Positions 53,405 through 63,043 of a stretch of DNA of 64,000 nt are shown here, in pieces. The notes beneath the pieces were generated by a model, which had not been told where the DNA came from, ran no database searches, and saw nothing but the letters and a program-made list of their open reading frames with translations. Origin of the DNA: Candidatus Reidiella endopervernicosa (GTDB lineage Bacteria > Pseudomonadota > Gammaproteobacteria > GCF-013343005). Position numbers and translations under genes: made by a program. Position 1 is the stretch's first letter. Every line of letters begins with the position of its first letter. The stretch is from NCBI RefSeq assembly GCF_013343005.1, contig NZ_CP054491.1:558001-622000 (forward strand), read 5' to 3'.

Positions 53405-53731
53405 ATGGAATTGGAAATTATGACCGAATATGAAAGCCTGATCACTCAGGATGAGGATATTGACCGTGCATCGCGCTCGCTCAAGGCGATGTCTCATCCG
53501 CTGCGTTTGAAGATACTCTGCACACTGGGAGACCGTGAGGTTAGTGTGCAGGATATCGTCGAGCGTGTTGGTACTTCACAAAGCAATATCTCGCAACACC
53601 TGGCCATTCTTCGCGATAAGGGCATTCTTGCCTCTCGTAAGGATGCCAACCGAGTCTTCTACCGCGTTGGCGATAGTCGCACTCTGCAGCTGATTGGCAT
53701 GATGCGCGATGTCTTCTGTACTCGTGCCTAA
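53405..53731 (+). CDS. ArsR-family sulfur/redox regulator (BigR/SqrR-like)
   Basis: A 108-residue winged-helix repressor. Cysteines occur in LKILCTLGD and in the C-terminal DVFCTRA, the two positions that form the tetrasulfide/disulfide switch of BigR and SqrR. Recognition helix TSQSNISQHLAIL. I choose ATG 53405 (MELEIMTEY) with AGGTG ahead; in-frame starts upstream run through the promoter. Downstream DUF2892 and rhodanese genes are the classical targets. Confidence 0.83.
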   Translation: MELEIMTEYESLITQDEDIDRASRSLKAMSHPLRLKILCTLGDREVSVQDIVERVGTSQSNISQHLAILRDKGILASRKDANRVFYRVGDSRTLQLIGMMRDVFCTRA

Positions 53732-53847
53732 AGCAATTACCACTCGATAAACCACATCATCATAACCACAAGCCGACGATACAGTCGGCAGGGTGGTTTG
53801 TCGGAACTTTTTAACAACTCACCACATGTACTGACGGAGAATTCACA

Positions 53848-54063
53848 ATGGATAGCAATCGTGTAGTTCGTATTATCGCTGGAACCTTTATCATGCTGAC
53901 CCTGGCACTGGGCATCGAAGCGAGCCCCATCTTCCACAACATCAACTGGCTCTGGTTTACAGCCTTCGTAGGCCTTAACCTGTTCCAGAGTGGATTTACC
54001 AAGTTCTGTCCTCTCGACAACATCCTCTGGGCTCTGGGCATCAAGAAGCCTGGCGTAAATTAA
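53848..54063 (+). CDS. DUF2892 membrane protein (YgaP-like)
   Basis: A 71-residue protein with two membrane segments (IIAGTFIMLTLALGI; LWFTAFVGLNLFQSGF) and FCPLDNILWALGI. It is regularly found in sulfide- or persulfide-responsive operons with rhodaneses. It follows the ArsR-type regulator and precedes a rhodanese. Confidence 0.88.
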   Translation: MDSNRVVRIIAGTFIMLTLALGIEASPIFHNINWLWFTAFVGLNLFQSGFTKFCPLDNILWALGIKKPGVN

Positions 54064-54095
54064 TCAAGATCGTATAACAGGCGGGTTAAGTAGCC

Positions 54096-54527
54096 ATGCA
54101 AGATTTTATCGCTTTCGCAACGCAGAACTGGGTGCTGTTTATGACCCTGCTGTTCGTTTTCACGATGATTCTCTTTGAAGAGTTTTCGCGGCGCACCCGT
54201 GGTTACGAAGATATTGCTCCGGAGCAGGCGACCCGCGTAATCAATCATGATGATGCAGTCTTGCTCGATGTTCGCGACGATAAAGAGTATCGCCAGGATG
54301 GCCATATCAACGATTCCATTCACATTCCGCTGGGTGATCTGCAGCGCCGTATGGAGGAGCTCGATAAGTACAAGGGCAAGCCGGTGATCGCATACTGTCG
54401 TAGCGGTCACCGCTCTCGTGGTGCGCTGTCGATGCTCAAGCGCGAAGGTTTCGAGACACTCTACAACCTTGGCGGTGGAATTATGGCGTGGCAGAATGCC
54501 AACCTTCCGGTGAGCCGCAAGAAATAG
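54096..54527 (+). CDS. Membrane-anchored rhodanese (YibN type)
   Basis: Sulfurtransferase-like protein of 143 residues. One N-terminal membrane helix (VLFMTLLFVFTMILF), then a rhodanese domain with LLDVRDDKEY and the active loop CRSGHRS. It lies just ahead of grxC, as yibN lies before grxC-secB in E. coli. Confidence 0.95.
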   Translation: MQDFIAFATQNWVLFMTLLFVFTMILFEEFSRRTRGYEDIAPEQATRVINHDDAVLLDVRDDKEYRQDGHINDSIHIPLGDLQRRMEELDKYKGKPVIAYCRSGHRSRGALSMLKREGFETLYNLGGGIMAWQNANLPVSRKK

Positions 54528-54559
54528 GCTCCAATCCCAATTTTAATGAGGTAAGCATA

Positions 54560-54817
54560 GTGGCGAACGTTGTCATCTACAGTACCGGTTCATGTCCATA
54601 CTGCGTGCGTGCGCGCATGCTGCTCGAGAAAAAGGGCATCAGCTTCGAAGAGTTTAGAATCGATGAGAAGCCTGAATTGCGACCCGAAATGGAACGTCTC
54701 AGTGGCCGTGACAGCGTGCCTCAGATCTTCATCGATGAGCGCCGTATCGGTGGTTTTGACGATATGTATGAGCTCGATATGGATGACGAACTCGATCCGT
54801 TGCTGGGATTGAGCTAA
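54560..54817 (+). CDS. grxC: Glutaredoxin 3
   Basis: Dithiol glutaredoxin, 85 residues, with CPYC active site (STGSCPYCVRA), TVP-like SVPQIFID and the GG of IGGFDDMYEL. Start is GTG 54560 preceded by GAGG; an in-frame ATG far upstream overlaps the rhodanese gene and is rejected. Confidence 0.95.
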   Translation: MANVVIYSTGSCPYCVRARMLLEKKGISFEEFRIDEKPELRPEMERLSGRDSVPQIFIDERRIGGFDDMYELDMDDELDPLLGLS

Positions 54818-54828
54818 GGGTAGCCCGT

Positions 54829-55263
54829 ATGGGTGATGCACTGCATGTTGTCTGTCCGCACTGCGATGGTGTAAACCGTCTGCCTGCTGAGAAGCTCGCC
54901 GCAGGCGGCAAGTGTGGACACTGCAGTAAGGCACTCTTCACCGCGCAACCGTTGGCCCTCGATAGCACTCGTTTTGAGAAACATCTGCAGCGAAGTGATC
55001 TGCCGCTGCTGGTCGATTTCTGGGCCGAGTGGTGTGGACCCTGCAAGATGATGGCTCCTGTCTTCAGCCAGTTTGCAGTAGAGGCCGAACCCCAGGTGCG
55101 ATTAATCAAGATTGAGACCGAACAAAATCAGCAGTTAGCAGCGCGGTTCGCCATTCGTAGCATCCCAAGTCTACTGCTGTTCCGCAGTGGTCGTGAGGTG
55201 GCACGAAGTGCCGGTGCTATGGATCTACAAAATTTGAGACTCTGGCTGCAGCAGAATCTGTGA
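54829..55263 (+). CDS. trxC: Thioredoxin 2 (TrxC-like)
   Basis: A 144-residue thioredoxin with an N-terminal zinc finger (CPHC and CGHC) and the WCGPCK active site. The zinc finger distinguishes it from ordinary thioredoxin and gives oxidative-stress responsiveness in E. coli. It lies between grxC and secB. Confidence 0.94.
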   Translation: MGDALHVVCPHCDGVNRLPAEKLAAGGKCGHCSKALFTAQPLALDSTRFEKHLQRSDLPLLVDFWAEWCGPCKMMAPVFSQFAVEAEPQVRLIKIETEQNQQLAARFAIRSIPSLLLFRSGREVARSAGAMDLQNLRLWLQQNL

Positions 55264-55323
55264 CAGCCTCCGAATACCACCCTTGCCGCAGTCGATGCGG
55301 TACCGACATAGACAGGAAAGCTA

Positions 55324-55806
55324 ATGACTGAGAACAGCAACGCCGCACCCGAGCAGAAAGAGCCACAGTTCGCCATCCAGCGTATCTATGTAAAGGACGT
55401 TTCGTTCGAGACCCCAAACTCGCCAGCGATCTTTACCGAGAAGTGGGAACCTGAGGTGACGGTTGATCTCAATTCAGCGGCTACCAAGCTTACCGATGGG
55501 GTGTTCGAGGTGCTGCTGACCGTGACGGTCACCGCCAAGCAGGGCGAGAAGACCGTCTACCTGGCCGAGGTGCAGCAGGCGGGTATCTTTGCCATGAGCG
55601 GCTTTAGCGAGAACGACCAGGCTGGCATGGTGCACAGCTATTGCCCCAATATCCTCTTCCCCTATGCACGTGAGATGGTCTCCGATCTGGTCAATAAGGG
55701 TAGCTTCCCGCAGATGATGTTGGCACCAATCAACTTCGATGCACTCTACGCACAGCACCTTCAGGAGCAGGGTCAGGCACCTGCAGTGGAAGAGACAGCG
55801 CACTAA
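55324..55806 (+). CDS. secB: Protein-export chaperone SecB
   Basis: Tetrameric chaperone that hands precursor proteins to SecA. It has 160 residues, with [35 protein letters not shown] and the C-terminal [10 protein letters not shown]. It is in the conserved rhodanese-grxC-secB-gpsA order. Confidence 0.98.
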   Translation: MTENSNAAPEQKEPQFAIQRIYVKDVSFETPNSPAIFTEKWEPEVTVDLNSAATKLTDGVFEVLLTVTVTAKQGEKTVYLAEVQQAGIFAMSGFSENDQAGMVHSYCPNILFPYAREMVSDLVNKGSFPQMMLAPINFDALYAQHLQEQGQAPAVEETAH

Positions 55807-55831
55807 ATTCGAATTCACCAGGAGCTTCTGA

Positions 55832-56839
55832 ATGGCGCAGCCGCGTAAGACGATTGCCGTTCTGGGTGCAGGATCCTGGGGAACGGCGCTCGCCCTACTG
55901 CTCGCCCGGGCTGGATCTGATGTCCAGCTCTGGGGGCATGAGCCTGAGCACATCCAACAGCTCAATTCTGAGGGAGAGAATTGCCGTTTTCTGCCGGGTA
56001 TTCCTCTACCTGAGAATCTAAAGGCCTACGACTCTATCGAAGAGTCTCTGTGCGATGCGCACGATATTCTGGTCGTGGTACCGAGCCACGCCTTTCGCGA
56101 GACGCTGCAGAAGCTTGCACCCTACCTTCAACCCAAGCAGAGAATCGCCTGGGCCTGTAAGGGCCTTGAGCAGGAGAGCGCCAAGTTCCTGCATGAGGTC
56201 TTTAGTGAAGAGCTGGGCGATGAGATTCCCACTGCGGTTGTCTCCGGTCCCACCTTCGCCCGTGAGGTTGCTGAGGGTTTACCGACGGCGGTGACCGTTG
56301 CCTCCAATGATCAGCGGTTCGCTATCGAGTTTGCCGAAACACTTCACGATGATCATCTACGTGCCTACACCAGCAGCGATGTCACCGGTGTTGAGTTGGG
56401 TGGTGCGATCAAGAATGTGCTGGCGATTGCCGCAGGCATCGCCGATGGGCTCGGATTTGGCGCCAATACCCGTGCCGCACTGATCACCCGTGGTCTGAAT
56501 GAGCTGATACAGCTAGGTGTGGCATCGGGTGGGCGTGCCGAGACCTTTATGGGGCTGGCCGGACTCGGCGATCTGGTCCTGACCTGCACCGATAACCAGT
56601 CGCGCAATCGCCGTTTCGGTCTGGCGCTGGGTAAGGGCAGCAGTGTCGATGAGGCGCGCGCCTCGATCGATCAGGTAATCGAAGGGATCGAGAGTTCACG
56701 TGAGGCGAAGCGCCGTGCCGCGATGGCCGGAGTTGAGATGCCGATCTGTGATCAGGTCTACAAGGTGATTTTTGAGGGGCTGGCACCGCAACAGGCGGTA
56801 CAAAGTCTGCTGGGAAGAGAGCAGCGCCCCGAGCTGTAG
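55832..56839 (+). CDS. gpsA: Glycerol-3-phosphate dehydrogenase [NAD(P)+]
   Basis: Makes glycerol-3-phosphate for phospholipids. NAD motif VLGAGSWGTALA, catalytic Lys in GAIKNVLAIAAG, and GLAGLGDLVLTC. It has 335 residues. AGGAG precedes the ATG. Confidence 0.98.
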   Translation: MAQPRKTIAVLGAGSWGTALALLLARAGSDVQLWGHEPEHIQQLNSEGENCRFLPGIPLPENLKAYDSIEESLCDAHDILVVVPSHAFRETLQKLAPYLQPKQRIAWACKGLEQESAKFLHEVFSEELGDEIPTAVVSGPTFAREVAEGLPTAVTVASNDQRFAIEFAETLHDDHLRAYTSSDVTGVELGGAIKNVLAIAAGIADGLGFGANTRAALITRGLNELIQLGVASGGRAETFMGLAGLGDLVLTCTDNQSRNRRFGLALGKGSSVDEARASIDQVIEGIESSREAKRRAAMAGVEMPICDQVYKVIFEGLAPQQAVQSLLGREQRPEL

Positions 56840-56846
56840 CCTTAGG

Positions 56847-57311
56847 TCAAACGCTGCCGCTGAAGCCGTGTTGTCGCCACGCCTCGTAGAGCACCAGTGC
56901 GGTGGCGTTGGAGAGGTTGAGGCTGCGATTGTTGGGCATCATCGGTATTCGCAGCCTCTGCTCAGTGGGCAGTGACTCCAGTAGTTCAGCAGGGAGACCG
57001 CGGGTTTCGGGACCGAAGAGCAGGATATCGTCGGCTCTATAGGCGACACGATCGTAATTCTCTCGGCCACGGGTCGAGAGTGCAAAAACCCTTCCCTCTG
57101 GCAGTGCTTCTCGGAAGTTGGCGAAACTGTCATACTCGGCCACATTTGCAAACTCATGGTAGTCGAGTCCCGCGCGGCGCAAGCGCTTGTCATCAAGCTC
57201 GAAGCCGAGTGGATGGATCAGATGCAGCTGACTGCCGCTGTTGGCGCAGAGCCTAATAATGTTACCTGTATTGGGGGCGATCTCCGGTTCATACAGGGCG
57301 ATGTGAAACAT
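56847..57311 (-). CDS. trmL: tRNA (cytidine/uridine-2'-O-)-methyltransferase TrmL
   Basis: SPOUT methyltransferase of the wobble base of leucine tRNAs. It has 154 residues, starting [17 protein letters not shown], with the knot [10 protein letters not shown] and [17 protein letters not shown] set ATG 57311; the much longer open frame upstream runs into the pyrD promoter and has no homologous sequence. Confidence 0.95.
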   Translation of the reverse strand: MFHIALYEPEIAPNTGNIIRLCANSGSQLHLIHPLGFELDDKRLRRAGLDYHEFANVAEYDSFANFREALPEGRVFALSTRGRENYDRVAYRADDILLFGPETRGLPAELLESLPTEQRLRIPMMPNNRSLNLSNATALVLYEAWRQHGFSGSV

Positions 57312-57330
57312 ATTAAGTAAGTAGTGACCT

Positions 57331-58311
57331 ATGAAGAGTGAAGAGAAAGGTATGTTGTCGAGCGAGTTCTGTGGAATGCGCTTCGATACCCCGCTGGTGC
57401 TGCTTTCGGGCTGCGTCGGTTTTGGCGAAGAGTACACGCGCATCGAGGGCTTTTCCAACCGCGATGTGGGGGCTGTCTGCCTAAAGGGGACCACCGGAAC
57501 GGCGCGCCCTGGCAATGCGCCGCACCGTGTCTACGAAACGCCCAAAGGCATGCTCAATGCGATCGGCCTGCAGAATCCGGGTGTTGATCACGTCGTCGAC
57601 AAGATTCTGCCGCAGCTCGACTTTGATGAGACCCGCTTTATCGCCAATGTCTCCGGCTCCACTATCGAGGAGTACATCAAGGTCACCGAGCGCTTCGAAG
57701 ACTCGGCGATCGATGCGATCGAGATCAATATCTCCTGTCCAAATGTTAAAGAGGGTGGTGTCGCCTTTGGTAACGATCCGGAGATGTCAGCGCGTGTCGT
57801 TGAGGCGTGCCGCAAGGTCACATCGAAGCCACTGATCACCAAGCTCTCACCCAACCAGACCGATATCGCCGACAATGCCCGACGCTGTATCAGTGCCGGT
57901 AGTGATGCCTTTGCGGTGATCAATACCCTGATGGGTATGGCGATCGATATCGAGAGCCGTACTCCGATCATCGGAAACAACCAGGGTGGGCTCTCGGGGC
58001 CAGCAATCAAGCCGGTTGCGCTGCTTAAGGTGCATCAGGTGCATCAGGTCTGTTGCGATCACGGGGTGCCGATCATCGGACAGGGTGGTGTGACCACGGC
58101 GGAAGATGCGATCGAATTTCTGATTGCGGGTGCCTCAGCCGTGGGGGTTGGAACGGCGCTCTTCTACGATCCGCTGGTCTGTAACAAGATTAATGAGGGT
58201 ATCGTTGATTACCTGAAACGCCATGAGCTGAGTAGCGTCGCACAGCTGAGTGGCACTCTGAGCCTGAATGGTGCGGTTTCAGCTTGTGATAGTAATCCTG
58301 AAAATCGTTGA
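57331..58311 (+). CDS. pyrD: Class 1B dihydroorotate dehydrogenase
   Basis: FMN enzyme of pyrimidine synthesis. The class 1 catalytic cysteine sits in [19 protein letters not shown] and [14 protein letters not shown] are typical of the NAD-linked 1B type, normally paired with PyrK. No pyrK is adjacent here. ATG 57331 or 57352 could start it. It has about 326 residues. Most gammaproteobacteria rely on the quinone-linked class 2 enzyme, so this is either extra or a replacement. Confidence 0.85.
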   Translation: MKSEEKGMLSSEFCGMRFDTPLVLLSGCVGFGEEYTRIEGFSNRDVGAVCLKGTTGTARPGNAPHRVYETPKGMLNAIGLQNPGVDHVVDKILPQLDFDETRFIANVSGSTIEEYIKVTERFEDSAIDAIEINISCPNVKEGGVAFGNDPEMSARVVEACRKVTSKPLITKLSPNQTDIADNARRCISAGSDAFAVINTLMGMAIDIESRTPIIGNNQGGLSGPAIKPVALLKVHQVHQVCCDHGVPIIGQGGVTTAEDAIEFLIAGASAVGVGTALFYDPLVCNKINEGIVDYLKRHELSSVAQLSGTLSLNGAVSACDSNPENR

Positions 58312-58366
58312 CAAACAGAGTGTTGAGAAACTATCCTGACGTAGAATAATAACATTAGATCTTAAC

Positions 58367-59620
58367 TTGGGGGTTGGGCTGATTCCGTTCTTCGGCAAAC
58401 GTAAGCGTGGTGACCAGATGGTGGGTGTCGCATTTTTGCGTGCCGGTATCGCCGTTGCCCGTGTGGTACGTTCTCGATCACAGCCACCCAGGCTGACCCT
58501 GTGCGATTTTCGCGCCTGTGAGGCGCACGAATATGGCGCGGTTCTTGAGGAGCTGGTCAAGGCGCACCGCCTTAAAGGCCTCCCCTGCGTTGCGGTGATG
58601 GAGCAGGGCAGTTACCAGCTGCTGCAGATGGAAGCCCCTGACGTTCCCGATAGTGAACTACGCTCCGCACTGCGCTGGAGCATTCGCGATCTAATTGACT
58701 TCCATATTGATGACGCAGTGCTCGATGTGTTCGATCTACCGGCCGATGCGCAGCGCGGCGGCAGTAATATGATGAACACCGTGGTGGCACGCAGCTCGTT
58801 GATCAAAGAGCGCGTTGAGAAGATCGAGTCTAGCGGTCTCGATATTCACGCCATCGATATTCCCGAGCTGGCACTGCGCAACATTACTTCGATGCTGCCG
58901 GAAGATGGTGCGGGCGTTGCGCTGTTGGCGATGGAGCACGATCAAGAGCAGATTCTAATCACCCGGCAGAAGCTGCTCTATCTGGCACGCAACCTCGACG
59001 TACCACTGTTGGTGGAGGATCTGGCCGACAGTGGTGATGAGTTTATCAGTGCCGAACAGCAGCAGCTGCTCGATACACTGATTCTTGAGATCCAGCGATC
59101 TCAGGACTACTACGAACGTTCGCTGACCGCCATGGAGAGCGAAGCGAAGGCAGTTAGTCCCCGATAGTCGACGCCGTCTGCCTATTCGTAGTTGAGAGCG
59201 CGAGCGAACGACGAAGAAGATGCAGCAGCGGCTTTATGTCGGCGTAGAGTCACTGAGGGAGTTGTGTAGAGCCGCGAAGAGGTGATTACGCAACGTACGC
59301 AGGACGTCGGGGCGCCGTAGGCATAAACGGTCGCGTTAGTATTTGCCGCTTGCTTGGGCTTGATGCCCAAAACAAGCTTCCGCAAAAATAGCGACTCCCC
59401 GGTCTACGCACAGCCACCGCTGCAGACACTGATGGTTGCCGCTAACGGTTCATCGATCTCCGGCATGACCTCCTATATCGCGCAGAACATGGGGCTCGCG
59501 ACCAGCGAACTCGACCTCTCTTCGCAGCTGCCTGGGATTGAGCAGTTTGAGGCCGAGAAGCGTGCCAAGTCGTTGATGGCGATCGGTGCAGCGCTACGCA
59601 TCGTGCAGGAAGAGTCCTAA
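58367..59620 (+). pseudogene. mshI: Interrupted MSHA biogenesis PilM-like protein MshI
   Basis: Actin-like (PilM-type) cytoplasmic component of the MSHA pilus machine. Repeat E copy 10 interrupts it at 59121-59402. Joining 58367-59120 with 59403-59620 gives 972 bases, 323 residues, and YYER|FYAQPPLQTL. The start is uncertain: TTG 58367 or CTG 58379 after a G-rich stretch; no ATG fits. Its stop TAA overlaps the next start (TAATG). The rest of the operon is intact, so loss of this one gene would idle the machine. Confidence 0.85.
59121..59402 (+). mobile_element. Repeat E, copy 10
   Basis: A 282-bp copy in the direction of mshI. Flanks are GAACGTT and TCTACG, no duplication. Precise removal gives YYERFYAQPP, in frame and of family length. 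It is in the GCTTG/CAAGC subfamily, like copy 2. It is about 30 kb from the nearest other copy. Confidence 0.95.
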
Positions 59621-60228
59621 TGCAGCAGATCAATCTCTATCAGCCGGTCCTGAAGCGTAAGAGCAAGCCGCTCTCGTTCGGTTCGATGGTTCTTTTCACC
59701 ACGCTATTTGTTCTGCTTTGTGGTGGCTATATCGGTTACAGCAAGTGGCAGTATCAGGAGCGTGAGACGAAGCTACAGGCATTGGAGCAGCGCGTCGAGC
59801 AGATGCGCGCCGAGAACGAGAAGCTCGAGAAGGCGTTTCCGGTCAAGCAGAAGAGTAAGCTGCTGGAGAAGCGACTGGAGCAGATACGCGTTACTCAGCA
59901 GGCTAAACAGCACGCATTGGCACTGCTCAACAGCGGCTACTTTGGCAACACCGAAGGATTCTCCGCCTATATGGAGGGGATGGCACGTCAGCGGATCGAC
60001 AAACTGTGGTTGAGCAACATCGCTATAAAGCGCGGTGGCGAGCAGATGCAGATCAAGGGGAGCACCTACAGCGCCGATCTGCTACCGCGTTATCTGCAGC
60101 AGCTGGCCGTGGAGAAGGTCTTTAAGGGGCGCGAGTTTGCCATCTTCTCCATGACACGTTCGACTCAAAAGAGCCGAGAGGTTGAGTTTTCACTGCAGAG
60201 TGCCGCTGAGCAGGAGGCGAAGCCGTGA
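59620..60228 (+). CDS. MSHA biogenesis PilN-like protein
   Basis: Inner-membrane PilN-like assembly protein of 202 residues. MxxINLY start (MQQINLYQP), one membrane helix (SMVLFTTLFVLLCGGYIGY), then a coiled coil and a ferredoxin-like periplasmic domain. ATG overlaps the mshI stop; it overlaps mshJ by four bases. Confidence 0.88.
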   Translation: MQQINLYQPVLKRKSKPLSFGSMVLFTTLFVLLCGGYIGYSKWQYQERETKLQALEQRVEQMRAENEKLEKAFPVKQKSKLLEKRLEQIRVTQQAKQHALALLNSGYFGNTEGFSAYMEGMARQRIDKLWLSNIAIKRGGEQMQIKGSTYSADLLPRYLQQLAVEKVFKGREFAIFSMTRSTQKSREVEFSLQSAAEQEAKP

Positions 60229-60890
60229 ACGCTTTAATTAATCAGCTGAATGAGAAGATCGATCTGATGAGTATGCGTGAGCGCCTGCTCATTATGCTGG
60301 TGCTACTCGCGCTGCTCTTTACCGGTTTCGATACGTTACTGCTCCAGCCGATGGCCAAGCAGGAGAAGGCGCAATTGGCGAGAGAACGGGCGGGCAATAC
60401 CGAGATTCAGACCCTTACCATGGCGATGGTCGAAATCACTGAGCGCAAGAGTGCCGATCCCGATCGAGAGACACGTGAGCTGATCGAACGCCATCTGCAG
60501 CAGCTTAATAAGCTCGATGCCGAACTCTACGACTTCTCTCAGCAGCTGATTCCACCCAGTGAGATGACACGCCTGCTTGAGCGAGTACTGAAAGATGAGA
60601 AGGGTTTGAAGCTGCTGAAGGTTGAGAGCCTAAAGCCAGCGGTTGTCGGTGGCGAAAGTGAAGATGAAGATGAAGAGAGTCGCCCACTGGGGGGAATCTA
60701 CCAGCACGGCCTGCGGATTGAATTTGAGGGTGGCTATCTGGAAACTCTCGCCTATCTACGCAAGCTTGAAGCGCTACCATGGCGCCTCTACTGGGATACC
60801 TTGACCTACAACGTGGAGCGTTACCCCGAGTCGCGTGCATCGATTGTGGTCAACACACTCAGCTTTAATGAAAACTGGATCGGGATGTAG
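60225..60890 (+). CDS. mshJ: MSHA biogenesis protein MshJ (PilO-like)
   Basis: A 221-residue inner-membrane protein. One membrane helix (LLIMLVLLALLFTGFDTLLL), then a coiled coil and a PilO-like domain ending WDTLTYNVERYPES. It pairs with the PilN-like protein. GTG start overlaps the previous gene. Confidence 0.88.
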   Translation: MNALINQLNEKIDLMSMRERLLIMLVLLALLFTGFDTLLLQPMAKQEKAQLARERAGNTEIQTLTMAMVEITERKSADPDRETRELIERHLQQLNKLDAELYDFSQQLIPPSEMTRLLERVLKDEKGLKLLKVESLKPAVVGGESEDEDEESRPLGGIYQHGLRIEFEGGYLETLAYLRKLEALPWRLYWDTLTYNVERYPESRASIVVNTLSFNENWIGM

Positions 60891-60896
60891 CTGCGG

Positions 60897-61247
60897 ATGA
60901 AGATAAGGGCATCAATTGTGTTCGCGCTCTCGTTGACGATGGCGCTACCTGTTGCCGCAGAGCTTCAGGACCCCACGCGCCCGCCAATCAAGAAAAAGGT
61001 GGTTAAACCTGTAGTCGTCAAAAAAGCGCAGCAGAAGTGGGCGCTGAGCTATACCCTGGTTTCCGATCAGCGACGTATTGCAGTCATCAACAATAAGGTG
61101 GTGGCCGTTGGTGAGATGGTCGATGGGGCGCGGGTAGTTGAAATTGAGAGTGATGCCGTAACGCTCAAGCGTGTCGGTAAATCGATCAAGCTGGAGTTGA
61201 TTTCGAGCTCGTCCACAGCCTATCAGAAGGAGTCTGTAACTCCATGA
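60897..61247 (+). CDS. mshK: MSHA biogenesis protein MshK (PilP-like)
   Basis: A 116-residue periplasmic protein with a signal peptide (SIVFALSLTMALPVAA), LQDPTRPP and a C-terminal beta domain (RRIAVINNKVVAVGEMVDGARV) that contacts the secretin. It overlaps mshL by four bases. Confidence 0.87.
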   Translation: MKIRASIVFALSLTMALPVAAELQDPTRPPIKKKVVKPVVVKKAQQKWALSYTLVSDQRRIAVINNKVVAVGEMVDGARVVEIESDAVTLKRVGKSIKLELISSSSTAYQKESVTP

Positions 61248-62998
61248 GTGGAAGTAAAAAGATGAAGCGTTTGTTACCCCTGATGATCAGTTCGGTCGTG
61301 CTATCGGCTGGATGCAGCAACTTGATGGAGAAGCGGAGTACGGCGACGCTTGAGAGCATCAATAGCGAGATGGCGCAGAGCACCCAGGTGGTCGAGCAGC
61401 CAGCTGCGAAGATTCCACCTCCAGAGGTCAAGGCGGCATTGATGCCCGGTTTTCAGGATATGGGATCGATGGGACAGCCACGCGAAAATCGCTTCGATAT
61501 TACCGTCAACAATGTCCCGGCACGTGAATTCTTTATGGGCCTGGTAAAGGGCACCCATACCAACATGGTGGTGCACCCATCGGTGGAGGGGGAGATCTCG
61601 CTAAGCATGAAGCGGGTGACGGTGGATGAGGTGATGGAGACGGTACGTCGTGTTTATGGCTACGCCTATGAGCGCAGTTCAACCGGTTACGAGGTCCTCT
61701 CATCCGAGCTGCAGACACGTATCTTTGCCGTTAACTATCTCAACGTAAAACGTGTTGGTGAATCGCAGACACGGGTCAGCTCCGGTCAGGTCTCCAGTAG
61801 CGAGAGCTCCAGTGATAGCGATGATTCCGATTCAAGCACTTCGACGACCAGCGAGGCGGTTAGCGGCAGTCTGATCTCCACAGCTTCGACGGCAGATTTC
61901 TGGACTGAGCTCGATCTTGCAGTACGCACCATTGTCTGTGGCGGAGCGGTAGGTGGTTGTGGTGAGGGTCGGAGTGTCGTGGTCAGCCCGCAGTCGGGCG
62001 TGGTTGTGGTGCGTGCACGCCCTGCTCAGCTGCGTGAGGTGGAGCGTTACCTTGATACCTCACAAAACGTAATGCATCGACAGGTGATTCTTGAGGCGAA
62101 GATTCTCGAGGTAGAGCTGAGTGATGGCGCGCAGTCTGGTATCAACTGGTCGGCGCTGGCTGAGCAGAGCAGTATGAACCGTTCGCTGACCGTAGGGCAG
62201 ACGGGTGGTGGTTCATCTATAGCCGATGGTTCTTCAGAAATTGCCGGCAACACAGGTGTGCTCGACCCCAACGCACTGTCCCAGATTGTTGGAACCAGTG
62301 CCTCAGCCTTTGGCGGCGTTTTCAGTCTGGCGCTCAGCAGCGGTGACTTCACCGCCTTTATTGAACTACTGAAATCGCAGGGTGATGTGCAGGTGCTCTC
62401 CAGTCCGCGTGTCGCAACCATGAACAATCAGAAGGCGGTGATCAAGGTCGGTAATGATGAGTTTTTTGTAACCGAAATTCAGAGCGATACCACCAGCGGT
62501 ACCGGCGGTACCACCACCACGCCAGAGATTACCCTGACCCCCTTCTTCTCCGGTATTGCGCTCGATGTGACACCACAGATCAGCGCAGATGGTTTTGTCA
62601 CGCTGCATATCCACCCCTCGGTCAGTGAGGTCACCGACCAGACCAAACACATCACCGTTGGCGGGCAGGATCAGACCCTGCCGTTGGCCTTCAGCAGCGT
62701 ACGTGAATCGGACACCATTATTCGTGCGCAGAGCGGTCAGGTGGTGGTGATAGGTGGTCTGATGAAGGACAAGACCAGCCGTGACCGTGCCGCAACTCCG
62801 GGGCTGGGAGATCTGCCGATGGTTGGTAATCTCTTCCGCCACAAACGTGACAGCAAGCAGATGAGCGAACTAGTCATCCTGCTGCGCCCGATGGTGGTAA
62901 AGGATCAGAAAGACTGGATTCGTGAGCTGCAGAAATCACAGGGACGCTTCAATAGTTTTAGCGGTGAGATGGAGCGTCGTCAGACGCGTCAACGATAA
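61244..62998 (+). CDS. mshL: MSHA pilus secretin MshL
   Basis: Outer-membrane pore for the pilus. Lipobox VLSAGCS at about residue 25, N-domains (RFDITVNNVPAREFFMGL), a low-complexity Ser/Asp-rich loop near residues 185-205, then the secretin domain with VQVLSSPRVATMNNQKAVIKVG and VVIGGLMKDK. It has 584 residues. Confidence 0.95.
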   Translation: MSGSKKMKRLLPLMISSVVLSAGCSNLMEKRSTATLESINSEMAQSTQVVEQPAAKIPPPEVKAALMPGFQDMGSMGQPRENRFDITVNNVPAREFFMGLVKGTHTNMVVHPSVEGEISLSMKRVTVDEVMETVRRVYGYAYERSSTGYEVLSSELQTRIFAVNYLNVKRVGESQTRVSSGQVSSSESSSDSDDSDSSTSTTSEAVSGSLISTASTADFWTELDLAVRTIVCGGAVGGCGEGRSVVVSPQSGVVVVRARPAQLREVERYLDTSQNVMHRQVILEAKILEVELSDGAQSGINWSALAEQSSMNRSLTVGQTGGGSSIADGSSEIAGNTGVLDPNALSQIVGTSASAFGGVFSLALSSGDFTAFIELLKSQGDVQVLSSPRVATMNNQKAVIKVGNDEFFVTEIQSDTTSGTGGTTTTPEITLTPFFSGIALDVTPQISADGFVTLHIHPSVSEVTDQTKHITVGGQDQTLPLAFSSVRESDTIIRAQSGQVVVIGGLMKDKTSRDRAATPGLGDLPMVGNLFRHKRDSKQMSELVILLRPMVVKDQKDWIRELQKSQGRFNSFSGEMERRQTRQR

Positions 62999-63043
62999 GC
63001 AGTCGGTACAGAGGGATTCCGAGTCGGTGTTGGGTGAAGCGCA

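Noticed and set aside
56847-57515. Extended 222-residue trmL reaching to 57515
   Set aside because: The first 68 residues overlap pyrD and lack family similarity; [10 protein letters not shown] at 57311 is the normal N-terminus.
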